A DNA stretch of 64,000 nucleotides from Corella eumyota. Taxonomy: Eukaryota; Chordata; Ascidiacea; Phlebobranchia; Corellidae. This document shows, piece by piece, positions 11,864-23,034 of the stretch. Positions within the stretch are counted from its first letter, which is position 1, and each line of letters opens with the position of its first letter. Location of the stretch: the NCBI GenBank assembly GCA_963082875.1, contig OY720098.1, positions 2,480,001-2,544,000 of the forward strand, written 5' to 3'. Below the pieces are notes generated by a model, which worked only from the letters and a program-made list of their open reading frames with translations, was not told where the DNA came from and searched no databases. Made by a program: the position numbers and the translations under genes.

Positions 11864-14800
11864 TTATTTTGCTTTTGGAGGGGGTCGATATACCCCCACA
11901 ACAACAGCATGGTCACGCTCGTATGGTTCCAATGACATTTGTTCTTGTGGTTTCATTTTCTCTCCTTGCATTTTTTTAACCTCACTTGCAAATACAGCTT
12001 CTGGTTTGGCAGTAGAATCAATACAGGATGCCTTCAAATACAATAGTTTAGTTATTGTTCCCAACTTTAATAACTTAAAGGTTAACATTTCGTAAATGTA
12101 AATTCTTAAGGTGTAACTTTTTTCAAAGATTTAAATTATTTAAAAAAAATCAAAGTGGTTTATATGATAAAACCCTAACCTTTTTTAATGTCAAAGCTTA
12201 AATTAACCTTTTACTAAGAATCATAAAAACTTAAACTAACCTTAATTGAAATAACAAAATGTCCTCCATTTTTTAAAAACTTGTGAGCATTCACCGCAAC
12301 AATTCTGGCTTGATCAGGCTGTGCAACATCAGCAAATATTGTGTCTACCATACCTAGAAGTTTAAAGTTTTATAGTTAAAAAAATCCACTTTTTCATAAT
12401 TAAAAAAGTGGTTGTAACGGTTTTGAATTATCAACTTTAAAATAGGTTAAAAATAAACAAAAAAAATTTTCAAATTTTGAGCTAACTGATAACTACGGTT
12501 AAGTTCAAAAAAACTTAAAATTTTATAAATTAAAATCTTACCAACAAGCATTCTGTATTTATGTGGATGTCTGGCATCCTCAATAATTGGAATAATATTT
12601 GTTCGTTTCTTGGCAACGTTGATTAAATCACGACCGGACCGATGTGAAAACTCTACAGCATAAACCAGACCTTCCTAATAATAAATAAGGAAAAAATTCG
12701 CAGGTCAAAAAATACAAAAGCTTGCATATAACAATAAAAAACATAATTTTATACGGTAGCTTTAAAATTTATCATCATAGGTTATAGGATAGGTTTTAAA
12801 TACAAAATTTAGCATAAAATGTTAACCAAAGCACTTTATAAAATATCTGGTAGCTTACACATACCTAACTAATGCACAAAGTTAACCCGACTTTATTTTT
12901 ACAAACTTATAAAACAATTAAACTTACTGGACCAACGACATCGGAAACATGAGATACAGTTGTACCCGATGCAGCCCCCAAATACAAAACTTTTGAGCCA
13001 GGTTTCATGTGAATTGCTCCAACACCCCCTAATATTGCTGCAGCTAACTTGGAGCGAAATGGGTTCCACGCCCGATATTCAATCTTTGCTCCGTCAACCT
13101 TAAAGGATATAAAAGTTTTTTAATTAAAAACTGGCTATGATTTGTGTTTTATTTAGAATAAACCCAAGGCAAGGTAAATGATGTTTTTTAACAAAAAGTT
13201 GACATTGAAAGACAAAAAAATTTACAAATTTAATATGAAATGAAAAAAGAACACGCATAGAAAATGGAAAGTTGCTAAACACAAATTTTAAAAAGTCATT
13301 AGAGGGTTTTTAAGCTATGTAATTAACATGAGTACCGGCAGTGTGGTGTAGTGGTAAGAACAGTTGCTACACCAAACGGTATGAACTCCTGCTGGGTCAG
13401 CACTTAATCAGCAGTATAATTATCGGGCAATTATAATCTATAATATCCCAAACTGCTACAGGCAACTTGAGACTGGGTCAGAGTAACTGATGTTACTCTA
13501 TGTTTAAGTCGCTCATTCGACTTTCCGACATCGAGGATAAAGATGTAAACAAAAAAAAAAAAAAAAACATGCAAAAAACTTTATATTGACACTCTTCCAA
13601 AGATTAAAACAGACTTTAAACTAATAACTACCTCAACTTCAATCTTTTTCTCCCCATATACGGTGTCACCTGGCACCATATTCTTCGTTACAAGAGCATC
13701 TTCTTTACCCCTTGCAATAAACACCCCAGCATGTCGATGGGGTTCAACTGTGGTGCTTTTCCCACCCCTGAAACCCCCTCTACCTCGACCACCTAAATTA
13801 TTAAAAAAAATTTTTAATTAGTTAATGTTTTTGTTGTTTTAAGATTTTGTAGTACTAGTATGCATGTCACAATTTTTATTGTTTTGTATTCAATTAAGAA
13901 CAATTTTTTTTATTGTAAACAATGATTAAATGTAAAAGTTTATTGTAATAACATTGATTTTATTGACAAAATAAAAAAAGTGTGTTAAGTTATAGTTCAT
14001 ATTAAAAATTAACTGATTTTAACATTTCTTAGCAACTATTTAGAGTTTGTGGTTTTATGAACTGTGATACTTAAACTCAACATACCTCCACGTCCACCTC
14101 CTCTACCTCCAAATCCTCTCCCTCCCCCTCCTCCTCCCCCTCTTCCACCAAAACCACCTCTTCCACCAAAACCACCTCCTCTGCCACCACCTCGACCTTG
14201 ATACAGAAAAAAAAATTTATCCAATAAGTTTTTTTGTAAAATGATAAAGTCTTATAAATTTTATGAAAATAAACAAAAAATACATTTTTAACTTACCGCC
14301 TCTGCCACCTCGACCTCCTCTGCTCATTGGTCCTGGACTAAATCCTAAAACATTAAAATCTATGAATTTAACCCATATAATGCGATAAAGGTCATTAACT
14401 TTTAAAAATTGCATTTGCCACAAATAACATTTAGAATTACGAATTCGAGAGTTGTTAAAAGACAAACAAGCATATAAACGTCTTAAGTAATACATTTAAT
14501 AGCTAATTTAAATTTTTAAAGTTTAAAAACAACAAATAATTAATCAAATTTTAAAATGAAAAAGATTAATACAACGCAAAACAGGAACTTTTTTTTTTTG
14601 TATATATCTTTATCCTTGATGTGGAAAAGTCGAATGCGCGAGTTAAACATAGAGTAACATAAGTTATTCCGACCCAGTCTCGAGTTGCCTGTGGCAGTTT
14701 GAGATTTTATAGATTATAATTGACCGATAATTATACTGCTGATTAAGTGCTGGCTCAGCAGGAGTTCATACCGTTTATAGCGCCTTACTCAAGGGTGCTA

Positions 14801-15011
14801 CAGCATAAGAGCAGTGGGGACTAAACCCACGACCTCATGGTGGTGTAGCAAGTGTTCTTGTCAGTTACCACTACACCTTGCTGCCAGTCAACTGATAAAT
14901 ATGTTTAAACTTGTTTTAAAATGTAAGTAAGTAAATTATATTGTAATAAGATAAAAAATATTTAGTTAAAATAATTGTAAAACATGTTTTTAACTAACCT
15001 GGTCTTCCCAT
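11864..15011 (-). CDS. FBL: Fibrillarin, snoRNP 2'-O-methyltransferase
   Basis: Fibrillarin is the nucleolar AdoMet-dependent methyltransferase of box C/D snoRNPs, acting on pre-rRNA. Eight exons (14999-15011, 14297-14344, 14086-14196, 13632-13792, 12928-13098, 12542-12674, 12241-12353, 11864-12031) join in frame to 305 residues, close to family length. It starts [18 protein letters not shown] and has a Gly/Arg-rich GAR domain over roughly residues 13-75. Then follow [20 protein letters not shown], the AdoMet-binding [44 protein letters not shown] and [13 protein letters not shown], ending in [16 protein letters not shown]. All expected motifs are present. The first coding exon has only 13 coding bases and directly follows a splice acceptor. 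Two SINEs lie in introns. Confidence 0.97.
13333..13567 (+). mobile_element. tRNA-derived SINE, copy 4, internally deleted
   Basis: Head and tail of the family are present, but the body jumps from TTGCTACACC to AAACGGTATGAACTCC. That removes the B-box region and about 80 bases. It lies in a fibrillarin intron, antisense to the gene. Confidence 0.85.
14590..14887 (-). mobile_element. tRNA-derived SINE, copy 5
   Basis: Near full-length reverse-strand copy in fibrillarin intron 1. It has a short extra stretch in the head (CTTGTCAGTTACCAC) compared with the others. Confidence 0.86.
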
Positions 15012-15030
15012 TCTGAAATAAGAAAATTAC
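15012..15030 (-). promoter_or_regulatory. Splice acceptor one base before the fibrillarin ATG
   Basis: On the minus strand a T-rich tract ends TTATTTCAG, followed by A and then ATG. No cis 5' exon with a clear donor was recognised upstream. Ciona adds a 16-nt spliced leader to many housekeeping mRNAs, so this is a good candidate trans-splice acceptor. A very short 5'-UTR intron is the alternative. Confidence 0.55.
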
Positions 15031-16486
15031 AAAATCGTAAAAATTGGAAATTTTTGATTAAGACCAATCCGCCAAATAATCCTTTTAAAATTGTACAACT
15101 TTTAGTTAATAATTTCTGTAAACATTAAATGAAATATTAATAACATTGTGAAAAAGTTTTTTAAAGCATCTCATTAGCAATAAGCGATTTATACTAAAAA
15201 CACGCTAACTAAAATCGTTACACTATTTGGCAAACCACGTGTATTTCTATAAAGAAAAAGCGTGTTACACGGCGTAACAAAATAATCCTCATGCAAATAT
15301 TTTTTATATAAACTTCTTTATCCTCAAAATAAAATCAATTTAAACAGTAGTTTTATTTTGACCATGGTTTAAAGTGCTTAAATTTGTTAAAAAAAAATAC
15401 TTTTAATAATTTTATCAAATAAAATGGGGTTATTTGTTTTATTAAAAATATTAAATAAAACTAACAAAATTGCAATGTAACAATATCTACTATTACCGTT
15501 AAATAACTTCATAGTTAACTATGTTAGGTAACAATTAACCGATTAACCCATTAGCTGATTGGTGCCCAATTTCGGGTACTAGGAAAATAAAACTAGATTT
15601 ATTTGATAAATAAAATATGGTTCGAAATTATTTGACACACATTGCACACAGCCTATTAAGAGGGGCACTCCTTACCATGGTATATTCAAGCTGAATTTAT
15701 CAAATATTTTTTTGCAGTTCGCACCATTCTGATATAAGCAAGTTATTAAATTTTTTTTTAGTTTTTTGAAAAATTAACACGATGAGACGATATTCAAAAT
15801 AAATTAGTGTAAAACAAATTAAGTTTACACAAACTAGTACTTTATATTCTCTATATTGTACATAATGAAAATTTAGATGTGGTTTTATAACAATAAAAGC
15901 TTAAGTGTATCTTAAAGGCTAAATCAACAATCAACTTTAAAATAGCACCAAAACAGCTCCAATAAATTAGTATCGTGATATAATCTTTTCAGACATGACG
16001 TCATCATTTAAGGCATAACGTAATCACTTGTTTGTGTTTACACCAACTGATAAAAGTGTAACTGACATAAATGAAATACTAATAAGTTAAAAGCAATGTG
16101 ATTTTTTTTATTGTAAAAACATAAAAGTGCTCAATATAACACAATATATTTACCGCATTCAGTTAGTCCATAAAAGCACAATTTATTTTATCTACAACAC
16201 CTGGGTATTTTAATACTTACACTTTTTATACTCCCACCTACACATTATTTTATTACATTTTTTTAATACTAACATATCATTTTATCACATTTAAAACTAC
16301 TACTAAAATTTCCCATTTACACAATTTGTTACCAATAAAAAACTAGGTACCTTTTTAAAATCAAAAAAACTAATTCCTATAGCTTAATATAAAACTCCTA
16401 CAGCTTAATATAAAAACACAAGAGCAAGCGACGAAGTCAACAGGTTTTAAAGCATATATACACCCATAACACTACAAACCAAATCT
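15031..16486. other. Intergenic, no feature seen
   Basis: AT-rich DNA between fibrillarin (5' end) and the 3' end of MS4A-like gene A. No open frame with coding character, SINE head or inverted repeat was found. It should contain the fibrillarin promoter. Confidence 0.4.
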
Positions 16487-18755
16487 TTAAAGTGGCAATT
16501 TTTGTTGCCCATCAGCCGTAGTCTGCAAAAAATAAAAAATCTAATAAAGAAAGTGTAAATGCTGCTATTAACATAAACTTGTAGTACATCATTTATAAAT
16601 TTAATTAAGATTTGAAACAAAAGGTTTAAATTTATAAAAATATATAGAAAAATAGCTTATGTTGAAAAACCTAAGAGACAAAACTAACTTGTTGCTGTTG
16701 ATAGAATGGAGGTGGTGTAGATGGTTCAGTATAAGGGGGTGCCTGAAAAATATTTAAAATTTTAAAGATATTGATCAAATTTTTTTCTTTTTTTCCCACA
16801 AAAACAGAACAATCGATTATGAACTTTATACCTGTGGTGGCATTGTCTGCTGGGGAAGTTGTTGTTGTTGAAATTGTTGTTGTTGAAATTGTTGCTGTTG
16901 AAAGGGTTGTTGTTGATAGAGTTGTTGTTGTTGTTGAGGGATTGAGGTTGATGGAAGAACTCCAACATTTCCATGATAGACAACTGAAAAAAAAACAAAA
17001 AAACTTAGGTAAGAAAAATATGAAAAAAAATAGTTAAAAACCAAGGAAATAAACATTTGATAAAAAACATACAAATTATGAACCAGTTGATATGAAATAA
17101 AAGTTTATCATGTTAATAACATAACCTACTTTGCATAGGCATAGCTGGATTGTTTGGGTTTTGCAGAAGTACTTGGTTAGGGTAAACACCTGGTTGGCCA
17201 GTGTAAATCACTTGACGGTTCTTAAAAAATAGTATCAAGAATTAAAATAAAATCACTAAAATTTTTACCAAAAATAGAAAAACATAAAAGATTATTTTAC
17301 CATTGTGTTCCCACCACAACAAGATGCTCCTGCACAGCAATAAGCAGAGTGAATGATAGTTGTGACCAATACAGAAAAAGCCACAATTGCCATCAAGGAA
17401 TGAATTGCTGCATGGGGTGTCAGATCATAATAATAACTCTGTAAAAATTCCCTTTAATTACATTTTTTTAGTTAAATATAATATTATTTTTAAATTTGTA
17501 TTAATATAAGTCAAAATATGTAAAAAAAATGCTTTTTTGATTAAATTAACAACTTATTGAAAAATAAACTAAACATCTTACACTGGATGCTGCAATAGCT
17601 GCACCAATCTCTAAACCCAACATATTTGTGGCAAAAACTGCTGAAATTATTGTCATCACCATAGCTCCAATAATCTAAACAAAACACAACATAACTTGTT
17701 ATAATTTTAATATCTTCCATAACAGGCAGCGTGGTGTAGTGGTAAGAACACTTGCTACACCACACACGAGATTGTGGGTTCAATCCCCACTGCTCTCATG
17801 CTGTAGCGCCCTTGGGTAAGGCGCTATAAACGGTAACAACTCCTGCTGAGCTAGCACTTAATCAGCAACATAATTATCGGGCAATTATATAATCTAAAAT
17901 ATCCTAAACTGCCACAGGCAACTCGAGACTGGGTCGGAGTAACTGATGTTACTCTATGTTTAAGTCGCATTCGACTTTTCCACATCGAGGATATAAATAT
18001 ATACAAAAAAAAATAACATAAAAACTTGTTTCCAAAATCTATTAAACATTATACCATTTAACTAAAAGATTTTAAAAAGTTTATTAAAATAAAAATATAA
18101 CGGTGTTTCAAATTTAATTTTTTAGTATTTGAGTCATTTTTAAATTTGAATTTTATTTCTACCTTTTGTATAATTTGATTTTAAATTAAATTTATTTTAA
18201 ATTATTTTTTTTATTTACCGGACAAGTTGAAGGTTTCTTGCCGGATACAATTCCCAAAATTCCAGGTACCAAAAACTAAAAACAATCTTAACTTAATAAA
18301 GTAATCTTTTCTACAAAATTGTTATTTGTTTTAACATATCTTGCTTACTATAAGACCACTCCATATTCCAGTTCCAATAACAGCAAAAGTATCACGATTA
18401 GAATTTGAAATTGAGACAACAATAATTCCAAATAAAATACTTAAAACAGCTAATACCACTTGTGTTATCTGAAAAAGACAATAAATTGAACAAAAATGAC
18501 AAGATCCAAAGACTTGCATAATTTAATGTAAGCCTTAGTTTACTACGAAGAAATAGATCTTATTGCACAAAAACCTAAAAACATCACACTTTTTAAAGTT
18601 ACCAATTCTATTTTACTGATAACTATAAAAAGAATTTAATTGAAACTTACCCCAAGAGCCCTGTATTTTCCTTTATATTTCTCTGCTGGGTTTGTAGGAT
18701 TGACATTAACAATCATTGGACCAATTTGAACATTCTGCTGACTAGGTTCAGCCAT
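16487..18755 (-). CDS. MS4A/CD20-like tetraspan gene A
   Basis: Nine coding exons (18651-18755, 18349-18468, 18219-18275, 17582-17674, 17301-17438, 17130-17220, 16832-16983, 16689-16742, 16487-16522) join to 281 residues. The cytoplasmic N-terminus starts MAEPSQQNVQ. TM1 begins near ALGITQVVLAVLSILFGII, TM2 follows GIWSGLIFLVPGILGIVSG, TM3 is IIGAMVMTIISAVFATNMLG and TM4 lies in AIVAFSVLVTTIIHSAYCC. The ALG..Q, GIWSG and SGKK pattern and four TMs fit the CD20-like/MS4A superfamily. After TM4 comes the Cys cluster CCAGASCC, a palmitoylation candidate. The tail is Gln-rich with a PPxY motif (PPFY) and ends KLPL. Exons 2-5 are symmetric phase 0. An acceptor about 40 bases before ATG shows a 5'-UTR intron or leader splice. 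Function is unknown. Confidence 0.85.
17724..18013 (+). mobile_element. tRNA-derived SINE, copy 6
   Basis: Full-length copy in the intron between exons 3 and 4 of gene A, antisense to it. A-box-like GTGGTGTAGTGGTAAGA and B-box-like GGTTCAATCCCC are well kept, so it looks young. Confidence 0.88.
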
Positions 18756-18892
18756 TTTTAACTTAAACTTAGTTTTAAAACAATCTTAAAATCTGTTGAA
18801 AAAAGATACAAATATTAATTTTAGAAACCAGTAAATATAAAGTTAAAACTAAAAAAATTATTAAACTAATGTGCTAACAGGTATGGTTAAAT

Positions 18893-18900
18893 ATTTGCAT
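18893..18900 (-). promoter_or_regulatory. Octamer ATGCAAAT upstream of gene A
   Basis: In the orientation of the gene this is the canonical POU octamer, 138 bases before the ATG. The same octamer stands 139 bases before the ATG of genes B, C and D. Binding is inferred from the motif only. Confidence 0.4.
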
Positions 18901-19574
18901 ACAAATTAGGTGAATGTAAAAGGTATGAACTTTGAACGAAATTAACATCAATTAGAGATATTTTAAAAGTTAAAAAAGTTAGAAAAAATACAAAAGAATT
19001 TGGTGATATGCAATAAATTTAAAACAACTGTACGTATTATAAGTGCAGTTTAGATAAAAAATTTACAATCTATGAAAGTAAAAACAAAAAAATTGGGTAA
19101 AAGGCATTAATTGGTATAATTTAAAAGTTTTGCTAAATAAAATTCAAAATATTTTTTTGCCTACAAACATATTGTGCTTTTTACACTTGCAAATTTTGAT
19201 GACATATTAGTAACAAGACTACAATCTATAGTATAACCACACAAGCTTTTACTGTATGAAAGGTTATATGACACATAATATTTTTAGTTTTAGTACAAAA
19301 AATAATTTGGTACAATCATACAAGCTTAATCAAAAAAAATTCACGAACCACTTTATAAACAACATTTAGATTTTAAATACTTGCTAACATGATTTTTATT
19401 ACTTTATTATACTAATTCTAAAAAATTTGCAAACACAAATTTGTACCGATAAAATTTTCAAACAATTTTAGCAAAATTAAAAAAAAAACATTTTAAAAAC
19501 AATGGCAAATTCCACCAGTAAAGCAAATATGATTTAAGGCATATCTACAGGCAAGTGCATTGTGTGTAATATCT

Positions 19575-22259
19575 TCAACATGGTAATTTTGATGGTTCTT
19601 CATTCACAGGCTAAAATGATTAAAAATTTTAACATTTTTTTTTATAAAACAGTTTATTTTTAGTTAAAGTGTTAATTGTCATTATTTTATTGTTAAAGTC
19701 ATGATATTATTTACAATTTTAAATTGAGCAGATTTGAGTTTTAAGTTTGTAAGCCAATTGCAAAATAATGTTAATTTTTTTATAAAACCCATGTTAAAAA
19801 AATTATGAAAAATGATAGAAGCTTGTAAAAAAATAAAAGAGTGAAAAATTAGCAATTTACAAAATATTATTGTTTTTTTTTCATAGTTCATGTTAATAAA
19901 ATCATATAAAAAATACATCTAAAAATAACGTGAGTATTTGCACAAAACTAAAAAAGTAAAAACTAACTTGTTGTTGATGTTGTTGTTGTGGTAACTTAGA
20001 ATAAGGAGGTGCCTGAGAAATATTTAAAATTTTATGAAATCCATAAGACAATCTTTTTTTGTATATAAATTTATCCTTGATGTGGAAAAGTCGAATGTGT
20101 GACTTAAACATAGAGTAACAACATAAGTTACTCCGACCCAGTCTCGAGTTGCCTGTGGTAGTTTGGGATATTATAGATTATAATTGCCTGATAATTATAC
20201 TGCTGATTAAGTGCTGGCTCAGCAGGAGTTCATACCCTTTATAGCGCTTTACTCAAGGGCGCTACAGCATGAAATCAGTGTGGATTAAACCCACAAACTC
20301 ATGTGTGTAACAAGTGTTCTTACAACTACACCACGCTTTTTAACAAAATATCACGAAAGTATTAACCTGTGGTTGCACTGTTTGTTCAACAGGTTGTTGA
20401 TATGGTTGTTGTTGCTGTTGGGGAATTTGTTGCTGCTGTTGGACAAATTGTTGTTGCTGTTGAAAGGGTTGTTGTTGTTGTTGTTGAAAGGGTTGTTGTT
20501 GTTGTTGTTGTTGTTGTTGAGGGATAACTAAAAAAAAACAGAAAAAGTAAAATTGAAAAAAATTAAGTATTCAAAAACAAAAAAGATAGCAACATTTAAT
20601 AAAAAATGTAAAAACATCCCTGCCTAAATATACTTATATAATATTATACTATACAAAATAATACAAATGTTTTTGACTTACTCTGCATTGGCATAGCTGG
20701 ATTACCATGGGTTTGTACAACAACTTGGTTAGGAAAAGCACCAGGCTGGCTAGTGTAGATTATTTGCTGGTTCTTACAAAAAAATTTATTTTTAATTTAT
20801 ATTTTTCATTTAACTTATATTTATTCATAGGTACACAAAAACATAATAAAAGATAACTCTAACTTAAATCAATTTTTAGAAAAAAATTGTTTTTTTTAAT
20901 TCCTAAAATTTTTTTTTATTTCTTAAAAAAATTTTTTAAAATTCAATATACTGAATGATTATTTTACCATTGTACCGGCACCACAACAAGTTGATCCAGC
21001 ACAACAATATGCAGAGTGAACAATAGCTATAATCAAAACTACGAATGCTAAAACTGCCATTACACCATGAACTGCTGCTTGAGTTGTAAAGTCATTATAA
21101 AAAAAATTCTGTAACATTCAATTTAATGCTGAAATTAATTTTAGTGACAATATGGCAATAAATAAAAAAGAATGGCTATGCATATTATAAAATATAAAAA
21201 AAAATACGGTAAATAATAATTAGAAGTGAAATTAGTTACAAATGATAGCTTACTAAAGATAATGAAATAGTTGCAGCCATCTCTAATCCCAGCATTGTTG
21301 CAGCAAAAATAGCCGAAAATATTGTCATTACCATAGCTCCAATAATCTAAACAAAACACAAAAGCATGGTTAAAAGATTAAGTTCAATTTTAATAACTTA
21401 ATATCATGCAACAAAGTTTATAAATAAACAATCTAAATACATTAAACACAACTAAAAAAGAATTTTAGAAGATTAAATAAATAAAAATTAATAAGTTTGT
21501 TCAATTGACTTTTTTAGATTTTTTAAATTTAAATTTCAAAGTTACTGTTTTTTATTTTATTTTTATATATATTAAACATAAGCATTATTATTTTATTTAC
21601 CGGACAGCTTGTAGGTTTCTTGCTAGACACAATTCCCAAAATCCCAGGTATAATAAACTAAAAAAATACAATTTACTAAAATTATTTGTTCTTACAATAG
21701 TTTTAAACTTATGATACAACACTTAGTGCATGTCATTGCAAAAAATGTTATTTTTTCGATAATAAAATTCCTACCTAAGCATAAAGTATATTTATGATTC
21801 TTTTTGTTTTTTGCATATAAGAATAAACAAAAATTGCTTACTATAACACCACTCCATATTCCGGTTCCGATAAAAGAATAAATATTATAGTAAGGTTCCA
21901 CAATAAAAATAACAATTATTCCCAAAATAATACTTAAAACTCCTAATACCACTTGAGCAATCTGAAAAAAAAATGAGCAAAAATAATAATTTTTAAACAG
22001 TTCATGGTTATCAATTTAAAGTAAAAAATTAATATTTTTAAAAAGTTAAATCATATCATAAAGTTCTTGCAAGTAAACCTAAAAAACTTACATAAACATT
22101 GCATTATATTTATTTACAAACTATATGCCTACTTGTTAATATAAAAATACTTACCCCCAGAGATCGGTATTTACTTTTATATTTTTCTGCAGGGTTTGTA
22201 GGATTGACATTAACAATTATTGGAGCAACTTGAACATTTTGCTGAACCGGTTCAGCCAT
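19575..22259 (-). CDS. MS4A/CD20-like tetraspan gene B
   Basis: Nine coding exons (22155-22259, 21842-21961, 21601-21657, 21254-21346, 20968-21108, 20682-20772, 20367-20527, 19968-20012, 19575-19610) give 282 residues, open throughout. It starts MAEPVQQNVQVAP. Four TMs are in the same places as gene A, with GTGIWSGVIFIIPGILGIVS across TM2 and IAIVHSAYCC in TM4. The post-TM4 cluster is CCAGSTCCGAG. The tail has long poly-Gln blocks split by PF, FV and IP pairs, then PYQQPVEQTVQPQ, and ends SKLPC, adding a C-terminal Cys not present in gene A. A SINE lies in the intron before exon 8. Confidence 0.85.
20054..20337 (-). mobile_element. tRNA-derived SINE, copy 7
   Basis: Reverse-strand copy in the exon 7-8 intron of gene B. 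Its head is worn (GTGTAACAAGTGTTCTTACA) compared with copy 9 in gene D at the same site. Confidence 0.86.
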
Positions 22260-22397
22260 TTTTAACTTAAACTTAGTTTTAAAACAATCTTAAAATCTGT
22301 TGAAAATAGATACAAATGTAAATTTTCAAAACCAGTAAACGTAAAGTTAACACTGAAAAAGTTATAACACTAATATTGCTAACAAGTAAGATTAGAC

Positions 22398-22405
22398 ATT
22401 TGCAT
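22398..22405 (-). promoter_or_regulatory. Octamer ATGCAAAT upstream of gene B
   Basis: Canonical octamer in gene orientation, 139 bases before the ATG. See gene A. Confidence 0.4.
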
Positions 22406-23034
22406 AAAAAATTAAAAATGTAAAAGTTTTGAACTTTGAACGAAGTTTACATAAATAAGTAATACTTAAAAGTATAAGTTAAAAATGTTAAAAAAATTTA
22501 AGACAAGTTAAATAAGTAATATGCAAAATATTTAAAACAACTGTACGTATATAAGTGCTATTTAGGTAAAAAATGTATTAAAGTACAAAGAAGACATTGT
22601 ATTAAAGAAAAGGCATTGAACGTTGTATTCTAAAAATTTTAACTTTTGGTCTACAAGTATATGCTTTTTACACTTGCAAATTTTGATCACATAAAGTAAC
22701 AAGATTACATTCTATAGCATAAACACATGATAAAGGATAAATGACACATAATATTTTTAATAAATGCAATAATTTAGAACAATAAAACGAAATTCACAAA
22801 CCACTTTATGAACAACATTTAGATTTTTAATACTTGCTAACATGATTTCTATTATCTTATCACATTACCCCCTAATTCTAAAATGTTTACATACACAAAA
22901 TTGTACCAATAAAATTTTAGTAAACAAATTAAACAAAATTTAAATACAATTAGAAAAAATGGTGGCAAATTCCACCAGTAAAGCAAATAAGATTTAAGGC
23001 ATATCTACAGGCAAGTGCATTGTGTGTAATATCT

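Noticed and set aside
14036-14224. Stand-alone Gly/Arg-rich minus-strand frame
   Set aside because: It is exon 3 of fibrillarin with intron bases on both sides, not a separate gene.
16771-17037. Plus-strand Val-rich frame
   Set aside because: Antisense shadow of the Gln-rich exon of MS4A-like gene A.
20301-20531. Leu-rich plus-strand frame, repeated at 23760-23990 and 27251-27454
   Set aside because: It is the antisense reading of the poly-Gln exon plus part of a SINE.
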